Positions 1-7,879 of a stretch of 64,000 bases of DNA are shown here, in pieces. This DNA comes from Phaeobacter cretensis. GTDB lineage: Bacteria; Pseudomonadota; Alphaproteobacteria; Rhodobacterales; Rhodobacteraceae. The notes below the pieces were generated by a model. That model was given only the letters and a program-made list of their open reading frames with translations, was not told the DNA's origin and did no database searches. The stretch's first letter is position 1, and every line of letters starts with the position of its first letter. Location: contig NZ_JBKBEU010000001.1 of the NCBI RefSeq assembly GCF_047372505.1, forward strand, positions 2,728,001 through 2,792,000, given 5' to 3'. The translations under genes and the position numbers were made by a program.

Positions 1-1305
1 CCCGCTATCATCGTGGCTGGTGCGGCCGGGTTTGGATTTGGCTCCAACTCGCCTGATTTTCCTGAACTTCTTTACTTGATCCAGATGTCGATGCTGTTTG
101 CCGGGGCGGCGACCCTATTGCAGACGCTGACAATCGGCCCGGTTGGTGCGGCGTTGCCTATTGTTCAGGGCACCAGCTTTGCGTTCCTGCCGATTATGAT
201 TCCGCTGGTTGCGGGCAAGGGCGTTGATGCGTTGGCTGCATTGTTTGGCGGGGTGCTGATTGGGGGGCTTTTTCATGCCGCACTGGGTTTGGTGATCGGA
301 CGTATCCGGTTTGCCCTACCGCCGTTGGTTACTGGTCTGGTGGTCACCATGATTGGCCTTGCGCTGGTCAAGGTGGGCATCCAATACGCCGCCGGCGGGG
401 TACCTGCGATCGGCACACCTGAATACGGGTCACTGCTCAATTGGTCCGCCGCTTTGGTGGTGATCATCGTTACCCTTGGGCTGAAGTTTTTTACGCGCGG
501 AATGCTGTCAATCTCAGCGGTGTTGCTGGGACTGGTTGTCGGCTATATCTATGCGATGATGATGGGCATGATCACGGTCGAGGCCATTGGCACGAGCTGG
601 TCGCGTGCAAGCGCCTTTGCGTTGCCGGTGCCGTTCAAATACGGGATTGAGTTTTCTTTTGCTGCTATCCTCGGCTTCTGTTTGATGGGGCTGGTTTCCG
701 CCGTGGAAACCGTCGGAGACATCAGCGGGATTGCCCGTGGCGGTGCCGGACGAGAGGCCACCGACAAGGAAATCTCTGGCGCGACCTATGCGGATGGTTT
801 CGGCTCGGCGCTCGCAGGCGTATTCGGTGGGCTGCCTAATACCTCCTTCAGTCAGAATGTCGGATTGATAGCCATGACCGGCGTGATGAGCCGCCATGTC
901 GTCACCATCGGGGCACTGTTCCTGATCATCTGCGGATTGGTGCCCAAGGTCGGCGCGATCATCCGTACGATCCCGATCGAGGTGCTGGGCGGCGGTGTCA
1001 TCGTTATGTTTGGCATGGTGGTGGCTGCCGGTATTTCCATGTTGTCGGATGTCGACTGGAACCGCCGAAATATGGTGATCTTTGCGATCTCCCTGTCTAT
1101 CGGGCTGGGGCTTCAGCTGGAGCCCGGGGCAGTGCAGCATCTGCCGGATACGTTGCGTATTCTGATGACATCGGGCTTGTTGCCGGCGGCGTTGATAGCG
1201 GTCGTACTGAACCTAGTGTTGCCAGTCGACCTCGCCAGCGAAGCCACAGAAGAAGTATCGGGTGGCTTGGCCGGGCAGGGGCGCGGCAGCCTGCCAGGGG
1301 AATAA
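1..1305 (+). CDS. NCS2-family xanthine/urate permease (5'-partial)
   Basis: Proton-coupled purine-base transporter of the inner membrane, nucleobase-cation symporter-2 family. The reading frame is open from base 1, so the true N-terminus lies left of the window; 434 residues are visible. Nearly the whole product is hydrophobic membrane helices. The family motif QNVGLIAMTG is present, as is the transmembrane-8 stretch SAVETVGDISG, whose Glu and Asp bind substrate in characterised members. This VETVGD form is typical of the xanthine/urate branch rather than the uracil branch, so urate or xanthine is the inferred substrate. The nearby ureidoglycine aminohydrolase on the opposite strand supports a role in purine salvage as a nitrogen source. 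The C-terminus after the last helix is a short Gly/Glu-rich tail. Confidence 0.88.
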   Translation, partial: PAIIVAGAAGFGFGSNSPDFPELLYLIQMSMLFAGAATLLQTLTIGPVGAALPIVQGTSFAFLPIMIPLVAGKGVDALAALFGGVLIGGLFHAALGLVIGRIRFALPPLVTGLVVTMIGLALVKVGIQYAAGGVPAIGTPEYGSLLNWSAALVVIIVTLGLKFFTRGMLSISAVLLGLVVGYIYAMMMGMITVEAIGTSWSRASAFALPVPFKYGIEFSFAAILGFCLMGLVSAVETVGDISGIARGGAGREATDKEISGATYADGFGSALAGVFGGLPNTSFSQNVGLIAMTGVMSRHVVTIGALFLIICGLVPKVGAIIRTIPIEVLGGGVIVMFGMVVAAGISMLSDVDWNRRNMVIFAISLSIGLGLQLEPGAVQHLPDTLRILMTSGLLPAALIAVVLNLVLPVDLASEATEEVSGGLAGQGRGSLPGE

Positions 1306-1343
1306 GGCGGATTTCTCTAAACGAACCCCGTTATTAGTAACTT

Positions 1344-1375
1344 GGGGCCGGAGCAGACATGCGCGGCCCCTTTCT
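1344..1375. terminator. Hairpin between convergent permease and gap genes
   Basis: Stem GGGGCCG (1344-1350) pairs with CGGCCCC (1364-1370) across a 13-base loop and is followed by TTTCTT on the plus strand. It lies between the stops of two convergent genes and fits an intrinsic terminator for the permease transcript. Confidence 0.6.
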
Positions 1376-1412
1376 TGTATCAGCCAAATTCGCTGATGCA
1401 GTAGTTTTGCCC

Positions 1413-2402
1413 TTATGCGGGTTCCGCCATCAGTCGTGCCATATCCAGCATTCGTGCGGAAAAGCCCCATTCATTGTCATACCACCCAAACAGACGAAGC
1501 TGGCGTTCACCAATGGAACGGGTCTCTGGTCCCGCCAGTATCAACGATTCCGGTCGTGCGCGCAGGTCAGATGAAACCAGCGGGTGATCTGTCCAGCCCA
1601 GAACGGATGAGGCGTCAATCGCATCGTACAGGGTTTTGTTTATACTATCTGCCTGTATCGGACGGGCGGTCTGTACCACCAGATCTACGGCTGACACGCT
1701 TGCGGTTGGGACTCGCACGGCGGCTCCGCTGATCCGTCCGGCAAGATGCGGCAGCACCACGTCGATCAAATGGGTCGCAGAGGTCGTTGTCGGCACCATC
1801 GACAGCGCGCCGGCACGTGATCGTGCAAAATCACCACGCGGCGCATCCACCATCGGCTGCGAACTGGTGTAGCAATGAATGGTCGTCATATGGGCGCTGT
1901 CGATACCGATGAGCGTGTCCAATAGCTTGATAAGCGGCGCCAGCCCATTGGTGGTGCAAGAGGCATTTGAGATGATCATACCTTCACCCAATTCCGCCTC
2001 GTTTGCACCCAGAACAACTGTGCGCTCTGCGGCCGGCGACGGGCCGGAAATCAACACCTTACGCGCGCCAGCAGCAAGGCCGCGACCTGCGACATCTGAG
2101 GTGCGGGCGATACCTGTGCATTCCAGCACCACGTCAACACCACTCAGATCCAAGGTGCTGAGGTCGGCAGCCTGATGAAACCGGATCACCTTATCGGTAA
2201 CGCGCAAGCAATCATCTTCGATCGTGACCTGATCAGGGTAGGGTCCGTAAGTGCTGTCGTATTGAAACAGATAGGCGCACATGTCCAAGGGCGCGATATC
2301 GTTTATGCAGACCAGCTCAATCCCGGCGCCGCGTGGCGTGGTCAGGATTTGGCGCAGAATAGCGCGGCCGATGCGGCCGAATCCGTTGATTGCGAGTTTC
2401 AT
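1413..2402 (-). CDS. gap: Glyceraldehyde-3-phosphate dehydrogenase family protein
   Basis: Type I GAPDH, which oxidises glyceraldehyde 3-phosphate to 1,3-bisphosphoglycerate with NAD(P), or possibly erythrose 4-phosphate. The start is placed at the ATG giving MKLAINGFGRIGR; the frame runs 24 codons further upstream but that extension does not look like GAPDH. The product is 329 residues, normal for the family. The Rossmann motif NGFGRIGR is at residues 6-13, the catalytic cysteine at about 149 in NASCTTNG, and the partner histidine at about 176 in TIHCYTSSQ. An Asp in CINDIAP suggests NAD preference. Some active-site surroundings differ from the standard TKIHSYTNDQ, so this may be a paralogue rather than the main glycolytic enzyme. 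It stands alone, convergent with the permease gene. Confidence 0.88.
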   Translation of the reverse strand: MKLAINGFGRIGRAILRQILTTPRGAGIELVCINDIAPLDMCAYLFQYDSTYGPYPDQVTIEDDCLRVTDKVIRFHQAADLSTLDLSGVDVVLECTGIARTSDVAGRGLAAGARKVLISGPSPAAERTVVLGANEAELGEGMIISNASCTTNGLAPLIKLLDTLIGIDSAHMTTIHCYTSSQPMVDAPRGDFARSRAGALSMVPTTTSATHLIDVVLPHLAGRISGAAVRVPTASVSAVDLVVQTARPIQADSINKTLYDAIDASSVLGWTDHPLVSSDLRARPESLILAGPETRSIGERQLRLFGWYDNEWGFSARMLDMARLMAEPA

Positions 2403-2522
2403 GGCCAAGCTATGACAGGCGGCGGCACCCGGCTCAATCCGCAAGAGCGACAATAGCCCCCCGGTTTCGGTCACATTTTCCAGTACCGTGTTTCAATTTG
2501 ATACTCTGTGACGGAGGCGGAC

Positions 2523-3026
2523 CTAGCGGCAGATGAGTTGTGCGGAATACGTCCCATCGATGGAGCGGACCATCGTGTTGATATTCGCGCGACAGCCGGT
2601 TGCGGCGTGAAAGGCACGTACTGCCTGTCGGGCGGTCAATACCGCTGGTGGGCGCAGCGGATCCAGCTCCGCGTTCTGACGTTGTGCCATATAGCGACCA
2701 GTATTGGTTGCGTCACCATCATGCTGACCGCTGCCATGTTTCTCTTCCACTTTGGCGACATGCCAGCTGCGGCCCAAAACCTGTACGACTTTGATCTCCG
2801 CCACGGGCTTGGATCCGGCTTCGGATATGGTCGGGATGCCCAAACCCGCAATACCGATGCCAGCGGCGAGTGTCACAATGAACATTTTGCGTGCTGGTGA
2901 CTTACGATTTGCGGCGGCGCACACGGCTATTGCTTTTCGGGGTGTGGCTCTGGTGACCATACTACTCAGTAGAAGGGCCACCAGCCCGAGTGCAGTCGCT
3001 GTAAATACGGTGGATATGATTGGCAT
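2523..3026 (-). CDS. Hypothetical membrane-anchored protein
   Basis: No family recognised. The 167-residue product has two hydrophobic segments, residues 4-22 and about 48-65, separated by a basic, Ala-rich linker. A soluble C-terminal part follows with the conserved-looking end CRANINTMVRSIDGTYSAQLICR written here in part (two cysteines). The first ATG is favoured because GGAG lies nine bases upstream. An internal ATG at 2885 would give a shorter protein with one signal-like helix but has no clear ribosome site. A protein with an N-terminal anchor and a small periplasmic domain is the plain reading. It sits between gap and the ureidoglycine aminohydrolase gene on the same strand, with gaps of about 110-120 bases. 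Confidence 0.55.
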   Translation of the reverse strand: MPIISTVFTATALGLVALLLSSMVTRATPRKAIAVCAAANRKSPARKMFIVTLAAGIGIAGLGIPTISEAGSKPVAEIKVVQVLGRSWHVAKVEEKHGSGQHDGDATNTGRYMAQRQNAELDPLRPPAVLTARQAVRAFHAATGCRANINTMVRSIDGTYSAQLICR

Positions 3027-3134
3027 TGACGCAGGCTCCGTCTTTGCAGGCGGGTCGCTATCGACCCGCGTGACAAGTGTTTTTGTGATCTTAACGTCAA
3101 GCTGCGATCTGGCAATGGTTGAACAGTTGTTTGG

Positions 3135-3965
3135 TTAGCGCGGTGGGCTCAACGGCATGTGCCGGTTGACGTCCTTATAGAGCAGGTAGCGGAACCGGCC
3201 CGGTCCGCCAGCATAGCAGGCCTGAGGGCAAAAGGCGCGTAACCACATGAAGTCACCGGCCTCCACTTCCACCCAATCCTGGTTAAGGCGGTAAACTGCT
3301 TTGCCCTCCAAAACGTAGAGCCCGTGCTCCATCACGTGGGTTTCAGCAAACGGAATAACACCGCCGGGCTCAAAGGTGACAATGGTCACATGCATGTCAT
3401 GAGACATGTCTGCGGGGTCAATAAAGCGTGTGGTCGCCCAGCGTCCCTCTGTGTCTGGCATCACGGTGGGGGCGACGTCACGTTCGTTGGTGATAAACGG
3501 TGCGGGCTTTTCGACGCCAGGCGCAGCTTGCCAGCACTTGCGGATCCAATGAAAGCCGGAGGGGCTATCGCTGCTGTTATCCAGGGTCCATTTCATGCCC
3601 GCAGGGATATAGGCATAGCCGCCCGCTTCCAGCGTGTGAGCGGCTCCATCCACTGTCAGATCCAGCTTGCCTTCAGTTACAAACAAAACCGATTGCGCTG
3701 CGTCGTCGTGTTCAGGGGCATCCGATCCACCGCCGGGTTGAAGTTCAACGATGTATTGCGAAAACGTCTCTGCAAACCCGCTGAGTGGTCGGGCGATTAC
3801 CCACATACGCATTCCCTGCCATCCAGGCAGATATGACGTGGTGATGTCGCGCATAGTGCCCTTTGGAATGACTGCATAGGCGTCGGTAAACATGGCGCGG
3901 TCAGTCAGGAGCTGCTCCTGACCGGGATGCCCTCCCTTGGGGGTGTAATAGTGGGGCGCGGACAT
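3135..3965 (-). CDS. allE: (S)-ureidoglycine aminohydrolase, bicupin
   Basis: Hydrolyses (S)-ureidoglycine to (S)-ureidoglycolate and ammonia, a step in allantoin breakdown. The 276-residue product has two cupin domains. The N-terminal one contains EHDDAAQSVLFVTEGKL and a predicted barrel ending in AYIPAGMKW. The C-terminal one contains the metal-site segment ETHVMEHGLYVLEGKAVY and is the catalytic manganese-binding half in characterised UGHY/YlbA enzymes. The MSAPHYY start is chosen because AAAGGA stands seven bases upstream; the 26 codons before it are not family-like. The upstream IclR gene on the same strand and the purine permease nearby point to one purine/ureide catabolic region, although other allantoin genes are not in the window. 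Confidence 0.85.
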   Translation of the reverse strand: MSAPHYYTPKGGHPGQEQLLTDRAMFTDAYAVIPKGTMRDITTSYLPGWQGMRMWVIARPLSGFAETFSQYIVELQPGGGSDAPEHDDAAQSVLFVTEGKLDLTVDGAAHTLEAGGYAYIPAGMKWTLDNSSDSPSGFHWIRKCWQAAPGVEKPAPFITNERDVAPTVMPDTEGRWATTRFIDPADMSHDMHVTIVTFEPGGVIPFAETHVMEHGLYVLEGKAVYRLNQDWVEVEAGDFMWLRAFCPQACYAGGPGRFRYLLYKDVNRHMPLSPPR

Positions 3966-4136
3966 CTTTGATCCTTTCGTGATGCGTGGAGCATTTATGG
4001 AGACTCGCCAATCGAGGTCCAAGGGGCGCGCTGCGGATAACATTCTTCGCGAAATTTTGAATATCGGACGGTGTGAGAGGGTCGACGGTATATCGTTCTT
4101 TAGAGTTACGTTCTTACGTTGCTTTGCAGTCGAGTT

Positions 4137-4155
4137 CGGCCAGTGAGCCTGGCCG
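4137..4155 (-). terminator. GC hairpin directly after the IclR stop
   Basis: Perfect stem CGGCCAG/CTGGCCG with a five-base loop, ending one base before the IclR stop codon. It has no T tract on the minus strand, so it is only a candidate terminator or mRNA 3'-end stabiliser. Confidence 0.4.
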
Positions 4156-4926
4156 TTAGAGATCCGCCAATATCTGGCTCTGGCGCAGCTCGGCGGCGCA
4201 AAGTTGCAGCGCCCGCAGCGAGGTCTCTGCGTCCTGCGACAGGTTTACCCCACGCGGAGAAGAGCTGCCCACCACGACAGGCCGATGACCGGGGCTTGAA
4301 ACAGGCACCGCGTAGCCGACAATGCCGGTCTCGAATTCGCTGTCGGTCATGGCATAGCCCTGCTGTCGTGCGGCATTTACCCGTTCCAGAATCTGACCAA
4401 CCTCAGTCAACGATTGTTCGGTATGACGCGGTATGCAAGCCTCTCCCAGCACCTCGGCGGCCTCCTCGGTTGGGAGACAGCCCATCAGCATTCTGCCGAG
4501 GCTGGTGTGGACCAGTGGGATATGGGAGCCAGCTGTAAATCCATAGGTGACCGGCGCATGTTCGACGGTAGATTGAGCGAGCAGGAGCACACGCCCCTGA
4601 TCCAGTGTCGCCAGCGTGATTTCAGCCCCAAGATTGCGGGCATGGCGGTTCAGAACCGGCTGCACCTTGCGACCAAATTGATTAGCCTGCAGGAACCCGC
4701 CGGATAGTGCCAGCACCTGCGGGGTCAGCGACAGAACGCGGCCCTGCTGGCGCAGATATCCGGCCTGCACAAGCGTCAGTGCTCCGCGTCGTGCGGTGGC
4801 CCGATCCTGACCCGTTCGCCGGGCAATATCGGCAAGTGTCAATGTTGGGGTGGCTGCGTCAAACGCCGCCAGTACAGCTAGGCCTTTAGCAAAGCTGGAG
4901 GATATATTTCGGTCTTGCTCACTCAT
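4156..4926 (-). CDS. IclR-family transcriptional regulator
   Basis: DNA-binding regulator of 256 residues. An N-terminal winged helix-turn-helix (about residues 20-75, including TLADIARRTGQDRATARR) is followed by the IclR ligand-binding domain. The annotated start is the ATG giving MSEQDRN, with GGAAGAG just upstream; an in-frame GTG four codons earlier is possible. IclR proteins of the AllR type sense ureides such as glyoxylate or allantoate. The position beside ureidoglycine aminohydrolase suggests it controls this purine/ureide cluster and perhaps the divergent glutamine-synthetase-like gene. A perfect palindrome 48 bases upstream is a good candidate for its own operator. Confidence 0.87.
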   Translation of the reverse strand: MSEQDRNISSSFAKGLAVLAAFDAATPTLTLADIARRTGQDRATARRGALTLVQAGYLRQQGRVLSLTPQVLALSGGFLQANQFGRKVQPVLNRHARNLGAEITLATLDQGRVLLLAQSTVEHAPVTYGFTAGSHIPLVHTSLGRMLMGCLPTEEAAEVLGEACIPRHTEQSLTEVGQILERVNAARQQGYAMTDSEFETGIVGYAVPVSSPGHRPVVVGSSSPRGVNLSQDAETSLRALQLCAAELRQSQILADL

Positions 4927-4973
4927 GGTCTCTTCCACTCATACCGGGCAGCTACTCCGTTCTGACCAGCACA

Positions 4974-4991
4974 TGTGATCGGCAGATCACA
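4974..4991. promoter_or_regulatory. Palindromic operator candidate upstream of iclR
   Basis: Perfect inverted repeat TGTGATC-GGCA-GATCACA, 48 bases from the IclR start. Position and symmetry suit autoregulation by the dimeric IclR protein. It resembles a CRP site but the spacer is eight bases, not six, between TGTGA and TCACA. Confidence 0.5.
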
Positions 4992-5168
4992 GTCCGGCTT
5001 GAACGTTCACAAATCCAGCACAACGAACTTGTAGTAGTGCTGTTGTGGCTGTCGGCGCCCCTGTCTTCGCCACTCAGGGTGGCATATTGATTTTGGTTTT
5101 CAGCTAGGGCGAAAAATTCGGTCGTTATCCGCCACTTCGCCGTATTGTTCCTGATAACTGACTGGACC

Positions 5169-5188
5169 TGAACTAGTTTTTTAGTTCA
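5169..5188. promoter_or_regulatory. Palindromic operator candidate upstream of GS-like gene
   Basis: Perfect inverted repeat TGAACTA-GTTTTT-TAGTTCA, about 128 bases before the glutamine-synthetase-like start and distinct from the palindrome nearer iclR. It is likely a regulator site, but the regulator is unknown. Confidence 0.42.
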
Positions 5189-5315
5189 ACCTTAAATTAT
5201 CCGTTTGCATAACAAAAAGAGCCAGTAAGGTGCGACATAATGGTAATCGGACATAGTGTAGCCAGTAGCAGTGCAAAACTGGACGCGCAGGAAAGGAAAA
5301 GGTCAAAATACTAAG

Positions 5316-6767
5316 ATGACTACGTCGCTCAATAAGGGTGTGCTCGCGCGCCAGGGTTTGCTTTCAGATCGGGCCTGTCAGGATGCTGAGTCTGTACTTG
5401 CCCAATGTGAGGCAGCGCGGATCGAAACCGTACGGGTGCTGTTTGCTGATCAGCACGGTATTCTGCGGGGTAAGACACTGGTCGCGTCCGCTTTCAGGGC
5501 GGTGTTTGAACAGGGTATCGCTGTGCCCTCGACCCTGCTGTTAAAGGATACGGCCCATCGCACGGCTTTCCCGGTATGGAGCGAAAATCCCGAGGACGTT
5601 GTGACCCCGATGCAGGGGGCCAGCGATGTGCTGCTGGTTCCACGGCCCGAAACGTTTCGCGTTCTGCCTTGGTCGCTCCACTCTGCCTGGATCTTCTGCC
5701 ATGTAGCGTTCCGTGATGGCGCAACTGTGCCTTTTGGTTCGACTCATGTACTGGACCGTGCCGTCGCGACATTGACTGAGCAGGGTTTGCAGGCGGTGGT
5801 AGGGCTGGAGGTTGAATTCCAGATTTTTGAACGCACTGTGTCGACCACCAGTCAATTTCTACAGGGGGTGGGCAATGCTCCGATTGAGACGCGCAATCTT
5901 GCCCAGGGGTTTCAATATCTGACTGAGACCCGCTATGGCGAAGCGGAGGCGATCCTTGATACGCTGCGGCGCAACGCACAGGCGCTGGGCCTGCCGGTGC
6001 GCACAGTTGAAATCGAGATGGGTCCCGGCCAGTTCGAGTTCACATTTGATCCCGCTGATCCGATGACCCAAGCCGATGCGATGGTCATGTTCCGGACCAT
6101 GGTCAAGGAGGTCTGTGCCGCGCGTGGTTTACATGCGAGCTTCATGGCCAAGCCTCGTCAGGACAACACCATGGCCAACGGCTGGCATATTCATCAGTCG
6201 CTGATCGATCCGGTGACTGGCCGCAACGTGTTCATGCCGGAGAGCGATGGGGTGCTAACAGAGGAAGCCAGTGGCTGGATCGCGGGGCTTCTGACCCACG
6301 CAGAGGCGGCCTCGATTTTGGTCGCCCCGACCGTTAACAGCTATAAACGGTATTTGCCGTTTCAGCTTGCCCCAAACCGCGTGCAATGGGGGGACGACAA
6401 TCGCGGCGCAATGCTGCGGGGGTTGATGCGACCCGGTGATCCTGCAAGTCGGATCGAAAACCGCGCGCCAGACAGCACGGCGAACCCTTACTTCGCCCTG
6501 GCTGCGCAGCTTATTGCGGGCTGTGAGGGGCTGACTGCCGGGCGACGCGCGCCCGCTCCCACGGATTCGCCCTATTCGGATAATGCCGAAAAACTGCCGC
6601 GCTCGCTTGGTCAGGCGTTGCAGGCCTTTACGGCCTCAGAGTTGTTTCGCAGCGCGCTGGGGGCAGATGTGGTCAACTATCTTGCCCATTTGAAACAGGT
6701 TGAGTGGTCTCGTTATCTCGATACGGTCAGCGAATGGGAGCAGGCCGAATATTTTAACCTTTACTGA
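5316..6767 (+). CDS. Glutamine synthetase family protein (GlnA-like)
   Basis: ATP-dependent amide ligase of the glutamine synthetase superfamily, 483 residues. The N-terminal beta-grasp region (about residues 30-110) precedes the catalytic domain. Catalytic-domain motifs are LEVEFQIF and EIEMGPGQFEF (metal and substrate glutamates), HASFMAKP, WHIHQS (ATP/metal) and RIENRAPDSTANPYFALAA (phosphate-binding arginine region). It lacks the adenylylation-loop features of true GlnA and resembles gamma-glutamylpolyamine or gamma-glutamylamide synthetases, so the amine substrate is not known. The MTTSLNK start is preferred; a GTG 15 codons upstream has no ribosome site. It is divergent from the IclR regulator and likely under separate control. 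A role in amine or purine nitrogen use is inferred. Confidence 0.82.
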   Translation: MTTSLNKGVLARQGLLSDRACQDAESVLAQCEAARIETVRVLFADQHGILRGKTLVASAFRAVFEQGIAVPSTLLLKDTAHRTAFPVWSENPEDVVTPMQGASDVLLVPRPETFRVLPWSLHSAWIFCHVAFRDGATVPFGSTHVLDRAVATLTEQGLQAVVGLEVEFQIFERTVSTTSQFLQGVGNAPIETRNLAQGFQYLTETRYGEAEAILDTLRRNAQALGLPVRTVEIEMGPGQFEFTFDPADPMTQADAMVMFRTMVKEVCAARGLHASFMAKPRQDNTMANGWHIHQSLIDPVTGRNVFMPESDGVLTEEASGWIAGLLTHAEAASILVAPTVNSYKRYLPFQLAPNRVQWGDDNRGAMLRGLMRPGDPASRIENRAPDSTANPYFALAAQLIAGCEGLTAGRRAPAPTDSPYSDNAEKLPRSLGQALQAFTASELFRSALGADVVNYLAHLKQVEWSRYLDTVSEWEQAEYFNLY

Positions 6768-6896
6768 GGCTTGAGAGAGTGCAGCGGGTCTGCACCAGAC
6801 CACGAGATAACCGCTCTTTCACGGAGTGGTAGTCGGCTCATTTGACCGGAATGCAGCTTGAATGAAAACGGTGTTATTGGTAGATTATTCGGGCGT

Positions 6897-6987
6897 ATGC
6901 GGGAGAACCATCGCAGCGGGATTTGCCCGTAGACATTGGTGCCGAAGGAGCAACCGCCCCGGAAACTCTCAGGCCAAAGGGACCGTA
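6897..6987 (+). ncRNA. Glycine riboswitch, aptamer 1
   Basis: Carries the class hallmarks GGGAGA (6901), GTGCCGAAGGAGCAA (6939 on), CCCCGGAAACTCTCAGGC and AAAGGGACCG. These match the gcvT-motif glycine aptamer, with the 5' GGAGA strand pairing to CTCTC. It is the first half of a tandem pair. Confidence 0.93.
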
Positions 6988-6995
6988 AACGCAAC

Positions 6996-7068
6996 GTACT
7001 CTGGAGAGATCCTGACCACATCAGGGCGCCGAAGGGATAACGATCTCAGGCAAAGGGACAGAGGGGGC
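6996..7068 (+). ncRNA. Glycine riboswitch, aptamer 2
   Basis: The second aptamer begins CTGGAGAG. It repeats GCGCCGAAGGGATAACG, ATCTCAGGCAAAGGGACAGAGGGGG, the same core as aptamer 1, after a linker of about ten bases, giving the standard tandem architecture. In known cases glycine binding turns on glycine-cleavage genes. Here the first plus-strand gene downstream is gcvH, 270 bases away. Confidence 0.93.
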
Positions 7069-7069
7069 A

Positions 7070-7312
7070 TTACACTGCGCAGGTTCTGCCTGCGTAGCGA
7101 CTGGGTGCCGGGACCATGCCATCAATCTTGATCGGACCGTCCTTGAATTTATGGGGCGGATCGGCATGACCGATGAGATAGATGGAAATTCGATGCTGCA
7201 ACGGGTTTTGCCGTTGATTGCGCAGCTCCCTGACCTGGGCCATCCAGGCTTCCCGATCCGCCCCCACCGCCCTTACGAATATACAACCTCGACCGTCTGA
7301 CATGGCGGTCAT
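7070..7312 (-). CDS. Doubtful 80-residue ORF opposite the gcvH leader
   Basis: Not recognised. It runs antisense to the leader of gcvH, and its stop abuts the end of glycine aptamer 2. Codon third positions are moderately GC-rich and the product has a plausible soluble composition (a segment HRISIYLIGHADPPHKFKDG), so it may be a genuine small gene. It may equally be chance in a GC-rich leader. Starts are possible at residue 1 or at MSDGRG, residue 4. No convincing ribosome site is visible. Confidence 0.3.
   Translation of the reverse strand: MTAMSDGRGCIFVRAVGADREAWMAQVRELRNQRQNPLQHRISIYLIGHADPPHKFKDGPIKIDGMVPAPSRYAGRTCAV
7075..7097 (+). promoter_or_regulatory. Hairpin after glycine aptamer 2
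   Basis: A nine-base-pair stem CTGCGCAGG/CCTGCGTAG (one G-U) with a five-base loop follows aptamer 2 immediately. It has no T tract. It could be part of the riboswitch expression platform. Confidence 0.35.
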
Positions 7313-7338
7313 TGATGCCCACTCAAAGGAAGAGACAA

Positions 7339-7701
7339 ATGAAATACACCGAAGAACACGAATGGCTGCTGCCAGAGGACGACGATTTGATCACAGTGGG
7401 CATCACCAGCCACGCGGCCGAGCAGCTGGGTGATGTTGTGTTTGTGGAACTGCCTGAAGTTGGTACCGAAGTCTCCAAGGATGACGAGATCGTTGTGATC
7501 GAATCCGTTAAGGCCGCCTCTGACATCCTTGCGCCGCTGGATGGTGAAATTGTTGAGGTGAATGAAGCGTTGACCGACGATCCTGGCAAAATCAACGAAG
7601 ACCCGCAGGGCGATGCCTGGTTCTTCAAGATCAAGCCATCTGACTTGTCTGCGATGGACGACTACATGGACGAAGCTGGCTACAAGAGCTTCATCGGCTG
7701 A
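7339..7701 (+). CDS. gcvH: Glycine cleavage system H protein
   Basis: Lipoyl carrier protein of the glycine cleavage complex; it shuttles the aminomethyl group between the P, T and L proteins. The 120-residue length is normal. The lipoylation lysine is K58 in VVIESVKAASD, and the N-terminus MKYTEEHEWL is classic. AAAGGAAGAG lies just before this ATG, which settles the start against an in-frame ATG nine codons upstream. It is downstream of a tandem glycine riboswitch, but gcvT is not between them and gcvP does not follow, so this copy is an orphan in the window. A GC hairpin follows the stop. The partner genes must be elsewhere in the genome, or this is a rearranged locus. Confidence 0.95.
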   Translation: MKYTEEHEWLLPEDDDLITVGITSHAAEQLGDVVFVELPEVGTEVSKDDEIVVIESVKAASDILAPLDGEIVEVNEALTDDPGKINEDPQGDAWFFKIKPSDLSAMDDYMDEAGYKSFIG

Positions 7702-7708
7702 CCAGGTT

Positions 7709-7737
7709 GCCCCGCCGACCAATGTTCCGGGCGGGGC
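7709..7737 (+). terminator. Hairpin after gcvH
   Basis: Perfect eight-base-pair stem GCCCCGCC/GGCGGGGC with a 13-base loop, eight bases after the gcvH stop. Only ATT follows it, so termination may be weak. Confidence 0.5.
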
Positions 7738-7879
7738 ATTCCAGCACATTCGGACACATGGGTAAATGCAGTCACCCGACGTCTGCATTATTGCCTGTTA
7801 CGTTCCGTCAGTCGACTGGACAGCCCAACCAACCCCACGCCATGCTACAACTGACAATCGGAACCAAAGAGGCGCAGGC

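Larger units (their letters stand above)
4927..5315. other. Divergent control region, no gene seen
   Basis: 389 bases between the IclR gene (minus) and the glutamine-synthetase-like gene (plus). It is clearly more AT-rich than the flanking genes, especially 5090-5240. It contains two separate perfect inverted repeats (listed individually) and no credible ORF. Confidence 0.6.
6768..7338 (+). other. Long leader between GS-like gene and gcvH
   Basis: 571 bases without a strong gene on the plus strand. The first 130 bases hold nothing recognised; 6897-7068 is a tandem glycine riboswitch; 7075-7097 is a small hairpin. The last 240 bases carry only a doubtful minus-strand ORF. No trace of gcvT was found in any frame. 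Confidence 0.6.

Noticed and set aside
4974..4991. CRP/FNR-type site
   Set aside because: The spacer between TGTGA and TCACA is eight bases rather than six; assignment to the adjacent IclR regulator is more economical.
7136..7180. Similarity of a short plus-strand frame to the start of AroQ dehydroquinase or GcvT
   Set aside because: Only a dozen residues before a stop; no continuation in any frame.
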